This document shows positions 9,901 to 20,358 of a stretch of 64,000 bases of DNA, piece after piece (the stretch's first letter is position 1; each line of letters starts with the position of its first letter). A model generated the notes under the pieces. The model had not been told where the DNA came from. It made no database searches and worked only from the letters and a program-made list of their open reading frames with translations. Made by a program: the position numbers and the translations under genes. Source of the stretch: Nitrobacter sp. Nb-311A (GTDB lineage: Bacteria; Pseudomonadota; Alphaproteobacteria; Rhizobiales; Xanthobacteraceae); assembly GCF_000152905.1 (NCBI RefSeq), contig NZ_CH672420.1, forward strand, positions 19,970-83,969. Reading direction: 5' to 3'.

Positions 9901-10434
9901 GATGCTGGATGGATAGAGATACGGCATCAGCGCAGCGATGAACGCATGGTCGGACTGATGCGGCAGGGTCGAGGATTTGGCGCCATGATCATCGCCCGCC
10001 AGGCACAGCACGCCGCCGTTCTTCGCCGAACCCGCAGCGTTGCCATGGCGAAACACGTCGCCGCAGCGGTCGACGCCGGGCCCCTTGCCGTACCAGAGCC
10101 CGACGACGCCGTCATAGCGCGCACCCGGCGAAAGATTGAGTTGTTGCGAACCCCAGACCGCTGTCGCGGCCAGATCCTCGTTCACGCCGGGCTGGAATTT
10201 GATGTCGTGCCGGTCGAGATGATGACGGGCCGCAAAGAGCTGCTGATCGTAGCCACCGAGGGGCGAACCGCGATAACCGGAAATGAAGCCTGCGGTGTGG
10301 AGGCCAGCGGCTCGGTCGCGGCGGATCTGCGCCATGGGCAGCCTGACCAGCGCCTGAATGCCGGTCATGAAGACGTGACCTGATCCCTGGGTGTATTTCT
10401 GATCGAGGCTGATAGGACCCTGATTGATACCCAT
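6940..10434 (-). CDS. fused indolepyruvate ferredoxin oxidoreductase
   Basis: A TPP-dependent enzyme of 1164 residues that oxidatively decarboxylates aryl-pyruvates and related 2-oxoacids to acyl-CoA, passing electrons to ferredoxin. The N-terminal half has the pyrimidine- and TPP-binding domains (SGYRGSPLGG near the start, GCPHNTSTKVP in the middle). A 4Fe-4S region CEGCGDCSVQSNC lies near residue 640. The gamma domain GVGGVGGTGVLTIG begins near 720, and the C-terminus has the extra domain typical of the fused proteobacterial form. The open frame extends 126 codons upstream, but MGINQGPISLDQKYTQGSG is the family start. No partner subunit is needed next to it. Confidence 0.93.
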   Translation of the reverse strand: MGINQGPISLDQKYTQGSGHVFMTGIQALVRLPMAQIRRDRAAGLHTAGFISGYRGSPLGGYDQQLFAARHHLDRHDIKFQPGVNEDLAATAVWGSQQLNLSPGARYDGVVGLWYGKGPGVDRCGDVFRHGNAAGSAKNGGVLCLAGDDHGAKSSTLPHQSDHAFIAALMPYLYPSSIHEMIEMGLLGIAMSRYSGCWVGMKVITETVETTAEIDLTDEMKQFILPPDFEMPPGGLNLRWPDDRYDQDRRLQDHKGFAAVAFARANKINRVTMDSPNARFGIMASGKSYEDIRQALRELGVTEQVAAKIGLRLYKIGMPWPLEPQGVREFAVGLEEIFIVEERREIVENQVKQELFNWRDDVRPRIIGKMDDHDRRFLPFAQELGVASLATFLTERLLRLNLNPEIAEMLRAKADWFNGRQASQMQPATTIARVPYFCSGCPHNTSTKVPAGSRAMAGIGCHFMAIWMDRNTETYTHMGGEGVPWVGTAPFTDEKHIFANLGDGTYFHSGSLAIRQAAASGANITYKILYNDAVAMTGGQHIDGELSPQRITSQLYAEGIRDIYLVSENPDSYPAADIAPGTRTAHRDDLDAVMKTCRETKGASAIVFVQTCAAEKRRRRKRGILEDPPRRVLINPAVCEGCGDCSVQSNCISVEPLETEMGRKRTINQSSCNKDYSCLKGFCPSFVTIDGGRLRKRAPADLGEIGDLPEPVSRPSLHRPYNIGVGGVGGTGVLTIGALLGMAAHIEGKASMILDMSGLAQKGGAVLSHVRLSQHPAEVTCSRIVTGTADLVIAADEVVAAAKETITLCESNRTYGLINTHLIPTAGFVLDRDFNFQSAKVGRVLETALRKDSTFFNFTRPAETLLGDSIATNMMMMGYAYQKGLLPLTAAAIEQAIEVNGVAVKMNVEAFRLGRLAVVDPARLVAMMKGTDEAAPPKALEDMSLDEIIVHRSAHLAGYQNAKLADKYRATVSRVRRAAKEGGYGDALPRAVAINYAKLLAYKDEYEVARLYTDGRFRKQVSDQFEGDYKIRFHLAPPLFDGKKDALGRPAKRSYGKPLMMPVFSLLAKLKGLRGTAFDVFGYSAERRLERSLIAQYETDVAAVLDKLSPANVETAIELLSLPDRIRGYGPVKEQAAADAKIRHAELLRDLASPPPVPRQMAAE

Positions 10435-10924
10435 TGCGCCCTCTTCGTGCTTGGCCGCCCTCTTAAAGTAGTGATGCAAATCCTCCAGAACCAGTCTCGT
10501 CGCCTCATGAACCAAGTACATTAAAAAATCAGGTCGCTGGGAATTAGCCTCTCTACTGAGCGTAATTTCGTTACGATAAATTGCGCGGCGATTTCGGCTT
10601 GTGTCGTTGCAAGCCTGTCTTGGGAAACGACGTGTTATGCTAGGTAGAAGTTCGACTGAAACCCGCCGCACTCTCCGGACCTCCGGGTCCAGCGCGCGGT
10701 TAGGCATGACAAAATCAGCCGCCCGCCCACGCCGTGCGCGCCAATGCACCGAAGACACTGAGACGCCGCCCGCCGTAAAATCAGCGCTTCGGTAACGCCG
10801 AGACCCGCTCAACTTTTCAGCGAATTGACCCGGTTTGCCAGATTGTGGACAGAGTCATGGCCGACTTTCCCACGGCGAGTCGCTAAAGTCGCCGCGATGT
10901 CGCGGCCGAACCAGAGGACGATTA
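10435..10924. other. divergent intergenic region
   Basis: About 490 bases between the start of the indolepyruvate oxidoreductase gene (minus) and a small secreted protein gene (plus). It should hold both promoters. No confident promoter, riboswitch or small gene was identified. The upstream extension of the oxidoreductase frame into this region has no family similarity. Confidence 0.5.
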
Positions 10925-11185
10925 ATGAAATCGATTTTTGCAGCAGCCCTTCTAGTTGCCACCGTCTCGACCTTCGGTATCGCCGACGCCATGCCATTGG
11001 CGCCGCCAGCCTCTGGAGCGAATGCGGATGTCATTCAGATCACCGGCGGCTGCGGTCGTGGCTTCCATCGCGGCCCATATGGCCGCTGCCGCGCGAACCG
11101 TGGTGCGCCTCCGGTTGTGGTTCGCCCGGGTCGTCGGTGCCGTTACTGGGGCCCTGGCCGACGCGTCTGCCGCACCTGGTGGTGA
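10925..11185 (+). CDS. small secreted GCG/CRPN-type protein
   Basis: An 86-residue protein with a clear signal peptide (MKSIFAAALLVATVSTFGIADA) and a Gly/Arg/Cys-rich mature part. GCGRGFHRGPYGRCRAN resembles the small rhizobial exported proteins named after their GCG...CRPN motif. Four cysteines could form two disulfides in the periplasm. Function of the family is unknown. The start is the ATG directly before the signal peptide; the frame extends 30 codons upstream without support. A strong intrinsic terminator follows 54 bases after the stop, so it is probably a single-gene transcript. Confidence 0.7.
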   Translation: MKSIFAAALLVATVSTFGIADAMPLAPPASGANADVIQITGGCGRGFHRGPYGRCRANRGAPPVVVRPGRRCRYWGPGRRVCRTWW

Positions 11186-11238
11186 GCGAGGCATAAGAAT
11201 CCCACATTCAGCGGATTCGTGTTCCATATTTGCGCAGA

Positions 11239-11264
11239 GGGCGGGATTGATCCCGCCCTTTTTT
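11239..11264 (+). terminator. intrinsic terminator after the GCG/CRPN gene
   Basis: Perfect 8-base-pair GC stem GGGCGGGA / TCCCGCCC with loop TTGA, followed directly by six T residues. It lies 54 bases past the stop of the small secreted protein gene. Confidence 0.93.
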
Positions 11265-11449
11265 ATTTCAATCTTTTGGGAGCGTCTTAACGGCAGCGCT
11301 CACAACCGCATCGAACTCGGGGCTACCGGCCTGACGTTTCGGTGCATCGACTTTCTGCCTTCGCGGTTTGATGTTTCTGCGGCTTTATCGCTTGCTGTGG
11401 CCAGTTTACGAGCGACCTCCATCGGTCGTATGCATGCCCGGATGCAAGA

Positions 11450-11475
11450 AGACCCGCGGCTCGCGCCGCGGGTCT
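11450..11475 (-). terminator. hairpin after hppA
   Basis: Perfect 11-bp stem AGACCCGCGGC / GCCGCGGGTCT with loop TCGC, 25 bases beyond the hppA stop on the minus strand. The T-run beyond it on that strand is short (TTCTTGC), so termination is likely but not textbook. Confidence 0.75.
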
Positions 11476-11499
11476 CTCTTTGAATCGCATCGTGATGGC

Positions 11500-13620
11500 T
11501 CAGCGCGCCAGGACCGCCAGCAGCAACAACGCCACGATATTGGTGATCTTGATCATCGGATTGACCGCCGGGCCAGCCGTATCCTTGTAGGGATCGCCTA
11601 CCGTGTCGCCGGTGACCGCCGATTTGTGGGCGTCGGAGCCCTTTCCGCCATGATTGCCATCCTCGATATACTTCTTGGCATTGTCCCATGCGCCGCCGCC
11701 CGAGGTCATCGATATCGCAACGAACAGGCCCGTCACGATCACGCCAAGCAGCATGGCGCCTACTGCTGAGAATGCGGCGGATTTGCCGGCAGCACCGCCG
11801 CCGGCGATCGTGTAGATCAGGAAGTAGACAATGATCGGCGACAACACCGGTAATAGCGACGGAATGATCATTTCCTTGATCGCCGCTTTCGTCAGCAGGT
11901 CCACCGCCTTGCCGTAGTCGGGCTTATCGGTGCCTTGCATAATCCCCGGCTTCTCCCGGAACTGACGACGCACCTCCTCGACGATCGCGCCCGCCGCACG
12001 TCCCACCGCAGTCATGCCCATCGCGCCGAACAGATAAGGCAGCAAACCGCCGAACAGCAAGCCGACCACGACATAGGGATTGTTCAGCGAGAAATCCGGG
12101 TTGACGCCCTGGAAGTAAGGGTGTTGCGCGGCGTCGCTGATGAAGAACTTGAGGTCCTGGTTATAGGCCGCGAACAGCACCAGCGCGCCCAGACCGGCCG
12201 AGCCGATCGCATAGCCCTTGGTGACGGCCTTTGTGGTGTTGCCAACCGCATCCAGCGCGTCGGTTGACTTGCGCACTTCCTTCGGAAGACCGGCCATTTC
12301 GGCGATGCCGCCGGCGTTGTCGGTCACCGGACCGAAAGCATCGAGCGCAACAACCATGCCGGCCAGCGCCAGCATGGTGGTGGTGGCGATCGCGATGCCG
12401 AACAGGCCGGCAAGGCTATAGGTTACCAATATGCCCGCAATGATGACAATCGCCGGAAGCGCCGTGGCTTCCATCGAAATCGCGAGGCCCTGAATAACAT
12501 TGGTGCCGTGCCCGGTCACCGAGGCCAAGGCGATCGACTTCACCGGACGATAGTCGGTGCCGGTGTAGTATTCGGTAATCCAGATGATCAGACCGGTGAC
12601 GACCAGACCGGCAACGCCGCACGCGAACAGCGCAAGTCCGGTATAGCGGACGCCCTCCAGCGGACCGAAGCCGACCAGCCAATAAATGGCGGCGCCGACG
12701 CCGATCAGCGACAGGACGCCGGTGGTGATCAGGCCTTTGTACAGCGCACCCATGATCGACTCGCTAGTACCGAGTTTGACGAAAAACGTACCGACGATCG
12801 AGGTGATGATGCAAATGCCGCCGATGGCGAGCGGCAGCGTCATCATATTTACCAGCAACGGCGAGGTCGCAAAAAAGATCGCGGCGAGCACCATGGTGGC
12901 GACCGCGGTCACTGCGTAAGTTTCGAACAGGTCGGCGGCCATGCCCGCGCAGTCGCCGACGTTGTCGCCGACGTTGTCGGCAATCGTCGCCGGGTTGCGC
13001 GGATCGTCTTCCGGAATGCCGGCTTCCACTTTGCCGACGAGATCGCCGCCGACGTCGGCGCCTTTGGTGAAGATGCCGCCGCCGAGACGGGCGAAAATTG
13101 AAATCAGCGATGCGCCGAAGCCGAGCGCAACCATCGCATCGACAACCGTGCGGCTGTTCGCGGCGTAACCACTAAAGTGTGTCAGATAGGCGAAATAGAT
13201 CGTCACACCGAGCAGCGCCAGACCGGCAACCAGCATCCCCGTGATCGCGCCCGCCTTGAAGGCGAGTTCAAGTCCGCCGGCCAGCGACTTGGTAGCAGCC
13301 TGCGCGGTTCGAACGTTGGCCCGGACCGAGACGTTCATACCGATGAAACCGGCTGCACCGGACAGGATCGCGCCGATGGCGAAACCGACTGCCACGAGCA
13401 CCCCAAGGAAGTAGGCAAGCAGTCCGAAGATCACGATGCCGACTATTCCGATCGTCGTGTACTGTCGGCGCAGATAGGCTTGCGCACCCTCGCGCACGGC
13501 CGCGGCGATTTCCTGCATCCGCGGATTTCCCGCATCAGCTCCCAATACGGACGAAGTCGCCCAGATGGCATAAACGATCGAGAGCGCTCCGCAGAGCACA
13601 ATCACCCATAGTGCTGTCAT
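11500..13620 (-). CDS. hppA: K+-independent proton-pumping pyrophosphatase
   Basis: Membrane-bound H+-translocating inorganic pyrophosphatase of 706 residues with about 16 helices. It hydrolyses PPi and stores the energy as a proton gradient. The catalytic [18 protein letters not shown] stretch (about 188-205) and the [18 protein letters not shown] stretch (about 213-230) are intact. The motif GNTTKA carries Lys where K+-dependent enzymes have Ala, which marks the K+-independent class. It is a single gene with a hairpin terminator and about 250 bases of upstream sequence before the aminotransferase gene on the same strand. Confidence 0.97.
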   Translation of the reverse strand: MTALWVIVLCGALSIVYAIWATSSVLGADAGNPRMQEIAAAVREGAQAYLRRQYTTIGIVGIVIFGLLAYFLGVLVAVGFAIGAILSGAAGFIGMNVSVRANVRTAQAATKSLAGGLELAFKAGAITGMLVAGLALLGVTIYFAYLTHFSGYAANSRTVVDAMVALGFGASLISIFARLGGGIFTKGADVGGDLVGKVEAGIPEDDPRNPATIADNVGDNVGDCAGMAADLFETYAVTAVATMVLAAIFFATSPLLVNMMTLPLAIGGICIITSIVGTFFVKLGTSESIMGALYKGLITTGVLSLIGVGAAIYWLVGFGPLEGVRYTGLALFACGVAGLVVTGLIIWITEYYTGTDYRPVKSIALASVTGHGTNVIQGLAISMEATALPAIVIIAGILVTYSLAGLFGIAIATTTMLALAGMVVALDAFGPVTDNAGGIAEMAGLPKEVRKSTDALDAVGNTTKAVTKGYAIGSAGLGALVLFAAYNQDLKFFISDAAQHPYFQGVNPDFSLNNPYVVVGLLFGGLLPYLFGAMGMTAVGRAAGAIVEEVRRQFREKPGIMQGTDKPDYGKAVDLLTKAAIKEMIIPSLLPVLSPIIVYFLIYTIAGGGAAGKSAAFSAVGAMLLGVIVTGLFVAISMTSGGGAWDNAKKYIEDGNHGGKGSDAHKSAVTGDTVGDPYKDTAGPAVNPMIKITNIVALLLLAVLAR

Positions 13621-13867
13621 TGAATTTGCCTCAGAATTCCGGAAGTTGCCCCGACAATGCCGCGAGCCCGCGAACGGTCGTAGTTAAGGGAAGTCCGCTT
13701 TGTCGCAAGGCGACGTCAAATCGGCGGGACCATGCCAAAATCGAACCCCCTGCGCAACGTCGGCTTATGGCTAAACGACCGAATTTTCGTCAGGAATTGC
13801 AATAAAATGGCAAGACTTGCGGAAGACTCCAAGCGCCGGACGGGGTAAGCCGGACGACCGCGGAGGC

Positions 13868-15055
13868 TTAAGTCAGCCACCGCCTGATGCGGGCGACCGC
13901 GTCGTGCATCTCAACGCTCGAACGGGCGTAGGAGAATCGCAAGAATGAGCGGCCGCGCACCGGATCGAAATCGACGCCGGGGGTCGCGGCAACGTGCGCC
14001 TGCTCAAGCATCTTGCGCGCGAAATCATGGCTGTCCGTCGTGAACTTTGAAACGTCTGCATAGAGGTAGAACGCGCCATCCGCGGGCAGGAATTCGCTCA
14101 AGCCGGCCTGCGGCAGACCTGCAATCAGGATCTGACGATTTTCCTCATAGCCGCGCTTTACGATCTCCATCTCGTCGCGACCTGCAAAGGCTGCCTCGGC
14201 GGCGATTTGTGACAGCGTCGGCACCGAAATCGACAGGTTCTGCTGCAACCGCTCGATCGGCCGCGTCAGTTCTTCAGGAACCACCATCCAGCCGACGCGC
14301 CAGCCGGTCATGCAGAAATATTTCGAGAACGAGTTTATCACCACGGCGCGAGGCGCAAGCTCTGCGGCGGTTACGGCGGGAAACGCATAGTCGAGACCGT
14401 GATAGATCTCATCGGAAATAAAGCGGATGCCTTCGCTTTCGGCGGCCGCCATCAAATGCGCCAGCGCCCCGCGCGACATCATCGTACCCGTGGGATTAGC
14501 CGGGCTTGCGACCAGCACGCCTTTCAACGGCGCCTTGCGGTGCGCCGACAGCAGCGCGTCGCCGGTCAGGGCATGGCGGGTTTCGCTTGATGTCTCGATC
14601 AGCACCGGCTCGCAGCCCAGTGCAGTCAGAATGTGCCGGTACGGCGGATAGCCCGGCACCGTCACTGCCACGCGGTCGCCGGGCTCGAACATCGAAAGAA
14701 ACGCGAGAATGAAGCCGCCCGATGATCCCGTCGTCACGACGATACGCTCCGGGCCAACCTTGCAGCCGTAAACCTCGCGGTAGTGTCGCGCGATCCGTTC
14801 TCGCAGCGAGGAGATACCGAGCGCGGGCGTGTAATCGATTCGGCCGCGTTCCAGCGCGGCACGGGCGGCGTTCAGCGCGATACGAGGCGCCGGCGCCGAG
14901 GGTTGCCCGACCTCCATGTGAATGACGTGTCCGCCCCCGGCCTCGATCCGCGCCGCCGCCGCCATGACGTCCATGACCATGAAGGGTGGAACCTGGCTGC
15001 GGCTAGATGCCGCCAACACGCCGGCGGCCCGCTGTCTCGATGTCGCATCGACCAT
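13868..15055 (-). CDS. PLP-dependent class I/II aminotransferase
   Basis: A fold-type I aminotransferase of 395 residues, probably cytosolic. Visible features are HMEVGQPSAPAP near residue 46, the ASPANPTG cofactor-loop segment, the ISDEIYHGLDY segment with the PLP-contacting Asp and Tyr, and the SFSKYFCMTGWRVGW segment whose Lys forms the Schiff base. The C-terminal Arg that binds the substrate carboxylate lies in RFSYAR. The family acts on aspartate, aromatic or branched amino acids; substrate cannot be read from motifs. It is divergent from the M48 protease gene. Confidence 0.9.
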   Translation of the reverse strand: MVDATSRQRAAGVLAASSRSQVPPFMVMDVMAAAARIEAGGGHVIHMEVGQPSAPAPRIALNAARAALERGRIDYTPALGISSLRERIARHYREVYGCKVGPERIVVTTGSSGGFILAFLSMFEPGDRVAVTVPGYPPYRHILTALGCEPVLIETSSETRHALTGDALLSAHRKAPLKGVLVASPANPTGTMMSRGALAHLMAAAESEGIRFISDEIYHGLDYAFPAVTAAELAPRAVVINSFSKYFCMTGWRVGWMVVPEELTRPIERLQQNLSISVPTLSQIAAEAAFAGRDEMEIVKRGYEENRQILIAGLPQAGLSEFLPADGAFYLYADVSKFTTDSHDFARKMLEQAHVAATPGVDFDPVRGRSFLRFSYARSSVEMHDAVARIRRWLT

Positions 15056-15279
15056 GGAAATCTGCTAATGCGCTTTCGCCTAGTGTCCCGAATACCGAGG
15101 GGATACTAGCAACCTTGTAGTATCCAGCGTGGATTGGGTTCGGAAGCTCGTTTGTCGGATTCGCCGGAACAACGAAGCAAACTTCTGAAACCGCCACACT
15201 CAAGACAAACCGCTTGAGGCCGCGTTACCGCCGTATTCGGCAGGTTACTAGGACATACAATGTATTCGAACCAGCGCCA

Positions 15280-16719
15280 ATGATTCCGAAGGCATTGACC
15301 AGAGAACAGGTGATCCGGCGGCCCCTCGCCTCCGCACGTCGTATTGTCTCGAATCTGATTACGCTTGTCACCGTCTGCGCACTCGCCAGCGCCTCTTTAC
15401 CGGTCCATGCCCAGCAAGCCCAAGGATTGCCGGTGTTGCGCGACAGCGAGACCGAGCAACTGCTGCGCGACTATACGCAGCCGATCCTGCGCGTGGCGGG
15501 GCTGCAGAAGCACAACATTCAGATGGTCATCATCAATGACAAGTCCTTCAATGCCTTCGTCGCCGACGGTCGCCGCATCTTTGTGAACTACGGCGCAATC
15601 ATGCGATCGACCACGCCGAACCAGCTGATCGGCGTGCTCGCGCACGAGACCGGACATCTCGCCGGCGGACATCTGTCCAAATTTCGCGAGCAACTCGCCC
15701 GAACCCAGACCCAGCTCATCATCGCCATGCTGCTCGGCGCCGGCGCTATCGCCGCCGGAGCCGGCCGCGGCGGAAGCAACAGCGCCGGGAGCAATATCGG
15801 CGCGGCCGCAATCAGCGCACCGCAGGAGATCGCGCGCCGAAGCCTGTTGGCCTACCAGCGCCAGCAGGAGGAAAATGCCGACCGGGCCGGCGTGAAATTT
15901 CTCAACGCCACCGGGCAATCCGCCCGGGGGATGTACGAAACTTTCAAGCGCTTTACCGACGAAAGCCTGTTTGCCTCACATGGCGCTGACCCCTATGTGC
16001 AGTCGCACCCGATGCCGGCCGACCGTGTCGCCGCACTCGCGGAACTCGTCAAGACCAGCCCCAACTGGAACAAGAAGGACGATCCAGCCCTGCAAATGCG
16101 CCATGATATGGTACGCGCCAAGATATCGGCGTTCATGGAACGTGAGGATACGGTATACCGGCGCTATCCGCGCTCCGACACCAGCCTGCCCGCCCGATAC
16201 GCGCATGCCATCAGCACGTACCTGCATGGCGATCTTCGCTCGGCCGTTGAACAAATCGATGCGCTGATCAAGCTGCAACCCCGAAATCCCTATTTCCACG
16301 AAGTGCGCGGACAGGCTCTGCTCGAGGGAGGCCGTCCCGCCGAGGCCATCGCGCCGCTCCGGCAGGCCGTCAAGCTCTCACATAACGCTCCGCTCATCGA
16401 GATGTTGCTGGGTCAGGCGCTTGTGGCCTCGAACAACAAGACCAATGCCGACGAAGCTATTGCAATTTTGCGGGCGGCGCTGGCGCGGGAGCCGGAGGCC
16501 CCGCTCGGTTATATGCAGCTTGCAATAGCTTACGGCCGCAAGGGCGATTATGCACAAGCCGATCTGGCATCGGCTCAAGCCGCGTTTCTGCGAGGCGATA
16601 ACAAGACAGCGCGAGAACTCGCATCGCGCGCAAAAACCCGTTTCGCCATCGGCACACCCGGATGGGTCAAGGCCGACGATATCGTCTCGACCAAGATGCC
16701 GGACAAGAAGCACCATTAG
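15280..16719 (+). CDS. M48 family metalloprotease with TPR repeats (BepA-like)
   Basis: A periplasmic zinc peptidase of 479 residues resembling BepA/YfgC, which helps outer-membrane protein assembly and degrades misfolded subunits. A membrane/signal segment (about 22-45) precedes the peptidase domain with VLAHETGHLAGGH (zinc His pair near 122-126, catalytic Glu). QEENADRAG supplies the third ligand Glu. From about residue 305 the protein is built of tetratricopeptide helices. The ATG giving MIPKALTREQ is preferred to an earlier one 22 codons upstream. A DsbA-like gene follows after 38 bases, suggesting a periplasmic-folding operon. Confidence 0.9.
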   Translation: MIPKALTREQVIRRPLASARRIVSNLITLVTVCALASASLPVHAQQAQGLPVLRDSETEQLLRDYTQPILRVAGLQKHNIQMVIINDKSFNAFVADGRRIFVNYGAIMRSTTPNQLIGVLAHETGHLAGGHLSKFREQLARTQTQLIIAMLLGAGAIAAGAGRGGSNSAGSNIGAAAISAPQEIARRSLLAYQRQQEENADRAGVKFLNATGQSARGMYETFKRFTDESLFASHGADPYVQSHPMPADRVAALAELVKTSPNWNKKDDPALQMRHDMVRAKISAFMEREDTVYRRYPRSDTSLPARYAHAISTYLHGDLRSAVEQIDALIKLQPRNPYFHEVRGQALLEGGRPAEAIAPLRQAVKLSHNAPLIEMLLGQALVASNNKTNADEAIAILRAALAREPEAPLGYMQLAIAYGRKGDYAQADLASAQAAFLRGDNKTARELASRAKTRFAIGTPGWVKADDIVSTKMPDKKHH

Positions 16720-16757
16720 ACAGCTCCGCCACGCTGCCCCTTTCAAAGGATTTGAAA

Positions 16758-17525
16758 ATGCCCTCTCTCCGTTTTCTCGCTCCGGCCCTTCTTACGCTCG
16801 CATTCGGCGCAGCGCCCGTTACCGCATCGGCGCAGAGTTTCTCCGACAGCCAGCGCGGCGAGATCGAACAGATCGTCAAGCACTACCTGCTCGCCCATCC
16901 TGAAATCCTGGAAGAGGTTTCGACCGAACTCAGCAAGCGCCAGGCAACAGCCGAAGCACTCAAGCACGAGACTGCGGTCACGGAGAACGCGAACTCTATT
17001 TTCAACTCACCGCGCGGCGTAACGCTCGGCAATAAAAACGGCGACGTCACTTTCGTCGAGTTCTTCGATTACAACTGCGGCTACTGCAAGCGCGCGATGG
17101 CCGACATGCTTGAGCTTTTGAAGTCGGATCACAAGCTCAAGGTCGTGCTGAAGGAGTTTCCCGTGCTTGGCCAGAGTTCAGTCGAGGCCGCGCAGGTGGC
17201 GGTGGCGGCGCGAATGCAGGATCCCACCGGCAAGAAATACCTCGACTTTCATCAGAAACTTCTGGGCGGCCGCGGTCAGGCTGACAGGGCGCGAGCGCTG
17301 GCCGCGGCCAAGGAAGCCGGATTCGACATCGCCAAGATCCAGAAGGATATGACAAGCCCCGAGGTGCGCGCCACGCTCGAGGAAAACTTCAAGCTTGCCG
17401 AATCCATGGGGATGAACGGAACGCCAAGCTACGTCATCGGCAAGCAAGTTGTCGTGGGAGCCGTGGGTCTCGAAACTCTCAAGGAGAAAATAAACACGGC
17501 GCGCTGCGGCAAAGCCTCCTGCTGA
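16758..17525 (+). CDS. DsbA family thiol oxidoreductase
   Basis: A periplasmic thioredoxin-fold protein of 255 residues. The signal peptide MPSLRFLAPALLTLAFGAAPVTASA is followed by a helical N-terminal extension (about 25-80) and the active site NCGYCKR at about 106. A cis-Pro segment NGTPSYVIG lies near residue 220. This layout (extension plus CxxC) is that of the alphaproteobacterial DsbA/ScsC-like proteins that oxidise or isomerise disulfides. It is co-directional with the M48 protease gene 38 bases upstream. Whether it acts as oxidase or isomerase is open. Confidence 0.9.
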   Translation: MPSLRFLAPALLTLAFGAAPVTASAQSFSDSQRGEIEQIVKHYLLAHPEILEEVSTELSKRQATAEALKHETAVTENANSIFNSPRGVTLGNKNGDVTFVEFFDYNCGYCKRAMADMLELLKSDHKLKVVLKEFPVLGQSSVEAAQVAVAARMQDPTGKKYLDFHQKLLGGRGQADRARALAAAKEAGFDIAKIQKDMTSPEVRATLEENFKLAESMGMNGTPSYVIGKQVVVGAVGLETLKEKINTARCGKASC

Positions 17526-17901
17526 CTGGGCGAGTCCCTGTTTCAAGGCAGCGCTCGAGGCACGAGATTGTTGTCGCCGACCCGCATACCCTGGAGATCA
17601 TAGCGGTTCTGGAGTCCTGATCGAGGTTCCCCATGGGCGGCGCGGGTCTTCCATCCTGGACTGCCCTTGGGGCTAAGGAATGGTACTTAGGATCGGTCCG
17701 AGTGGCGGACACTCAATCTAGCAATGGCGCTTACGGTTAGTTAACAAAATATTTCATTATCTTATACGAAGATCCTCACAAACCGAGTGAGACATTTGAG
17801 GTTTGAATCGGGAAGTGTTCAGGCTTCCCCTTGGCTCCCTTGTTACATATAACGACCCGAAACCCGGCGCTCAGCGGCGGATGACCGTTTCGGGAATTCT
17901 G
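17526..17901. other. intergenic region with AT-rich promoter-like segment
   Basis: A 376-base gap before aroQ. Bases 17735-17775 are clearly AT-rich (TTAACAAAATATTTCATTATC...) and are the best place for the aroQ-accBC promoter. A GGGAAG...CTTCCC inverted repeat follows at about 17810-17829. The first half of the gap is GC-rich with open frames on both strands but no recognisable product. Confidence 0.45.
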
Positions 17902-18372
17902 ATGGCCAAAACAATTTACGTGCTCAACGGCCCGAACCTTAACATGCTAGGGACGAGAGAGCCGGATACCTATGGCCACGCCACCCTTGCCGACGTCGAA
18001 AAGCTTTGCGCCGAAACAGCCTCGGATTTTGGACTGACTGCGGACTGCCGCCAGTCAAATAGCGAGGGTGAATTGATCGATTTTATCCACGAAGCTCATG
18101 CAAAGAAGGCTGTGGGTATCATTATCAACGCCGGCGGCTACTCGCACACATCCATCGCGCTTCACGACGCGCTTGCTGCGGTCAAAATTCCGACCGTCGA
18201 AGTTCATATCAGCAACATCCACGCCCGCGAGGATTTCCGTCATCATTCCTTCACGGCAAAAGCCGCGTTCGCCACCCTGTCCGGGTTCGGGATTGATGGC
18301 TACCGGCTCGCGATCACTGGCCTTGCCGCCAGGATCGGCGCGGTGAGCCTGTCGAAAAAAGTTAAACCCTGA
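17902..18372 (+). CDS. aroQ: type II 3-dehydroquinate dehydratase
   Basis: A 156-residue enzyme of the shikimate pathway that dehydrates 3-dehydroquinate to 3-dehydroshikimate; the type II enzyme forms dodecamers. The start [15 protein letters not shown] carries the conserved Asn and Arg. Next come the mobile-loop region [29 protein letters not shown] with the substrate-binding Asn and His, and [15 protein letters not shown] with the catalytic His region. The ATG before AKTIYVLN is chosen over one 33 codons upstream. It leads an operon with accB (41-base gap) and accC, a common alphaproteobacterial order. Confidence 0.97.
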   Translation: MAKTIYVLNGPNLNMLGTREPDTYGHATLADVEKLCAETASDFGLTADCRQSNSEGELIDFIHEAHAKKAVGIIINAGGYSHTSIALHDALAAVKIPTVEVHISNIHAREDFRHHSFTAKAAFATLSGFGIDGYRLAITGLAARIGAVSLSKKVKP

Positions 18373-18413
18373 CGTCTCAGTGTCATTTTCACAGAAAGTT
18401 TCGGATCGAGATC

Positions 18414-18896
18414 ATGTCCCGCCAGCCCGGAGAACCTGCAAAAATCAAAGCCGGCAACGAACTGCGCGAGGAGAGCGACGTGATCCGCGAACTCGCTGCG
18501 CTGCTCGACGAGACCAGGCTTTCGGAAATCGAAATCGAGCGCGATGGACTTCGCATACGTGTCGCACGCAATATCACCGTCGGGGCCGCAATGCCGGCTA
18601 CCTATCAGGCTGCGCCAGCGCCTGCCGCCGCGCCTACCGCGAGCGCCGACATCAGCAAACATCCGGGCATGGTTCCCTCGCCGATGGTCGGAACGGCCTA
18701 TTGGGCATCGGAGCCCGGCGCCAAGCCCTTCATCGAGGTCGGCTCCAAGGTCGCCGCAGGCCAGACGCTGCTGATTATCGAGGCCATGAAGACCATGAAC
18801 CAGATACCGTCGCCGCGTTCCGGCACCATCATGCAGATTCTCGTCGAGGACGGCCAGCCCGTCGAGTTCGGCGAGCCGCTGGTCATCATTGAATGA
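18414..18896 (+). CDS. accB: biotin carboxyl carrier protein of acetyl-CoA carboxylase
   Basis: A 160-residue carrier subunit that presents covalently bound biotin to the carboxylase and transferase. The N-terminal helical part is followed by an Ala/Pro linker (about 60-80) and a C-terminal lipoyl/biotinyl domain with [14 protein letters not shown]; the biotinylated Lys is near residue 126. Its stop lies 25 bases before accC. With AccC it forms the biotin half of acetyl-CoA carboxylase, the first step of fatty acid synthesis. Confidence 0.97.
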   Translation: MSRQPGEPAKIKAGNELREESDVIRELAALLDETRLSEIEIERDGLRIRVARNITVGAAMPATYQAAPAPAAAPTASADISKHPGMVPSPMVGTAYWASEPGAKPFIEVGSKVAAGQTLLIIEAMKTMNQIPSPRSGTIMQILVEDGQPVEFGEPLVIIE

Positions 18897-18921
18897 CGCC
18901 GTTCGAACCGCGGACGCACTG

Positions 18922-20277
<1,356 letters not shown>

Positions 20278-20358
20278 GCCGCTCGGTCAGGACCAGGATT
20301 ATGTTAAAGGGTCTGGAACCGATGGCGCACGAGGACGTTCGGTAGAGTAGCCAGCAAC

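Noticed and set aside
8128..10383. Two long plus-strand open frames (about 370 and 355 codons)
   Set aside because: They are antisense to the intact indolepyruvate oxidoreductase gene and arise from its GC-rich codon pattern.
10435..10812. 126-codon N-terminal extension of the indolepyruvate oxidoreductase
   Set aside because: The family starts at MGINQGPISL; the extension has no similarity and lies in a promoter region.
12508..13611. Plus-strand open frames opposite hppA
   Set aside because: hppA is intact with all motifs; the opposite frames lack any family signature.
17526..17760. Possible gene end before aroQ (frames with protein-like reading such as GAKEWYLGSVRVADTQ)
   Set aside because: No start, no motif and no upstream continuation were found; left as intergenic.
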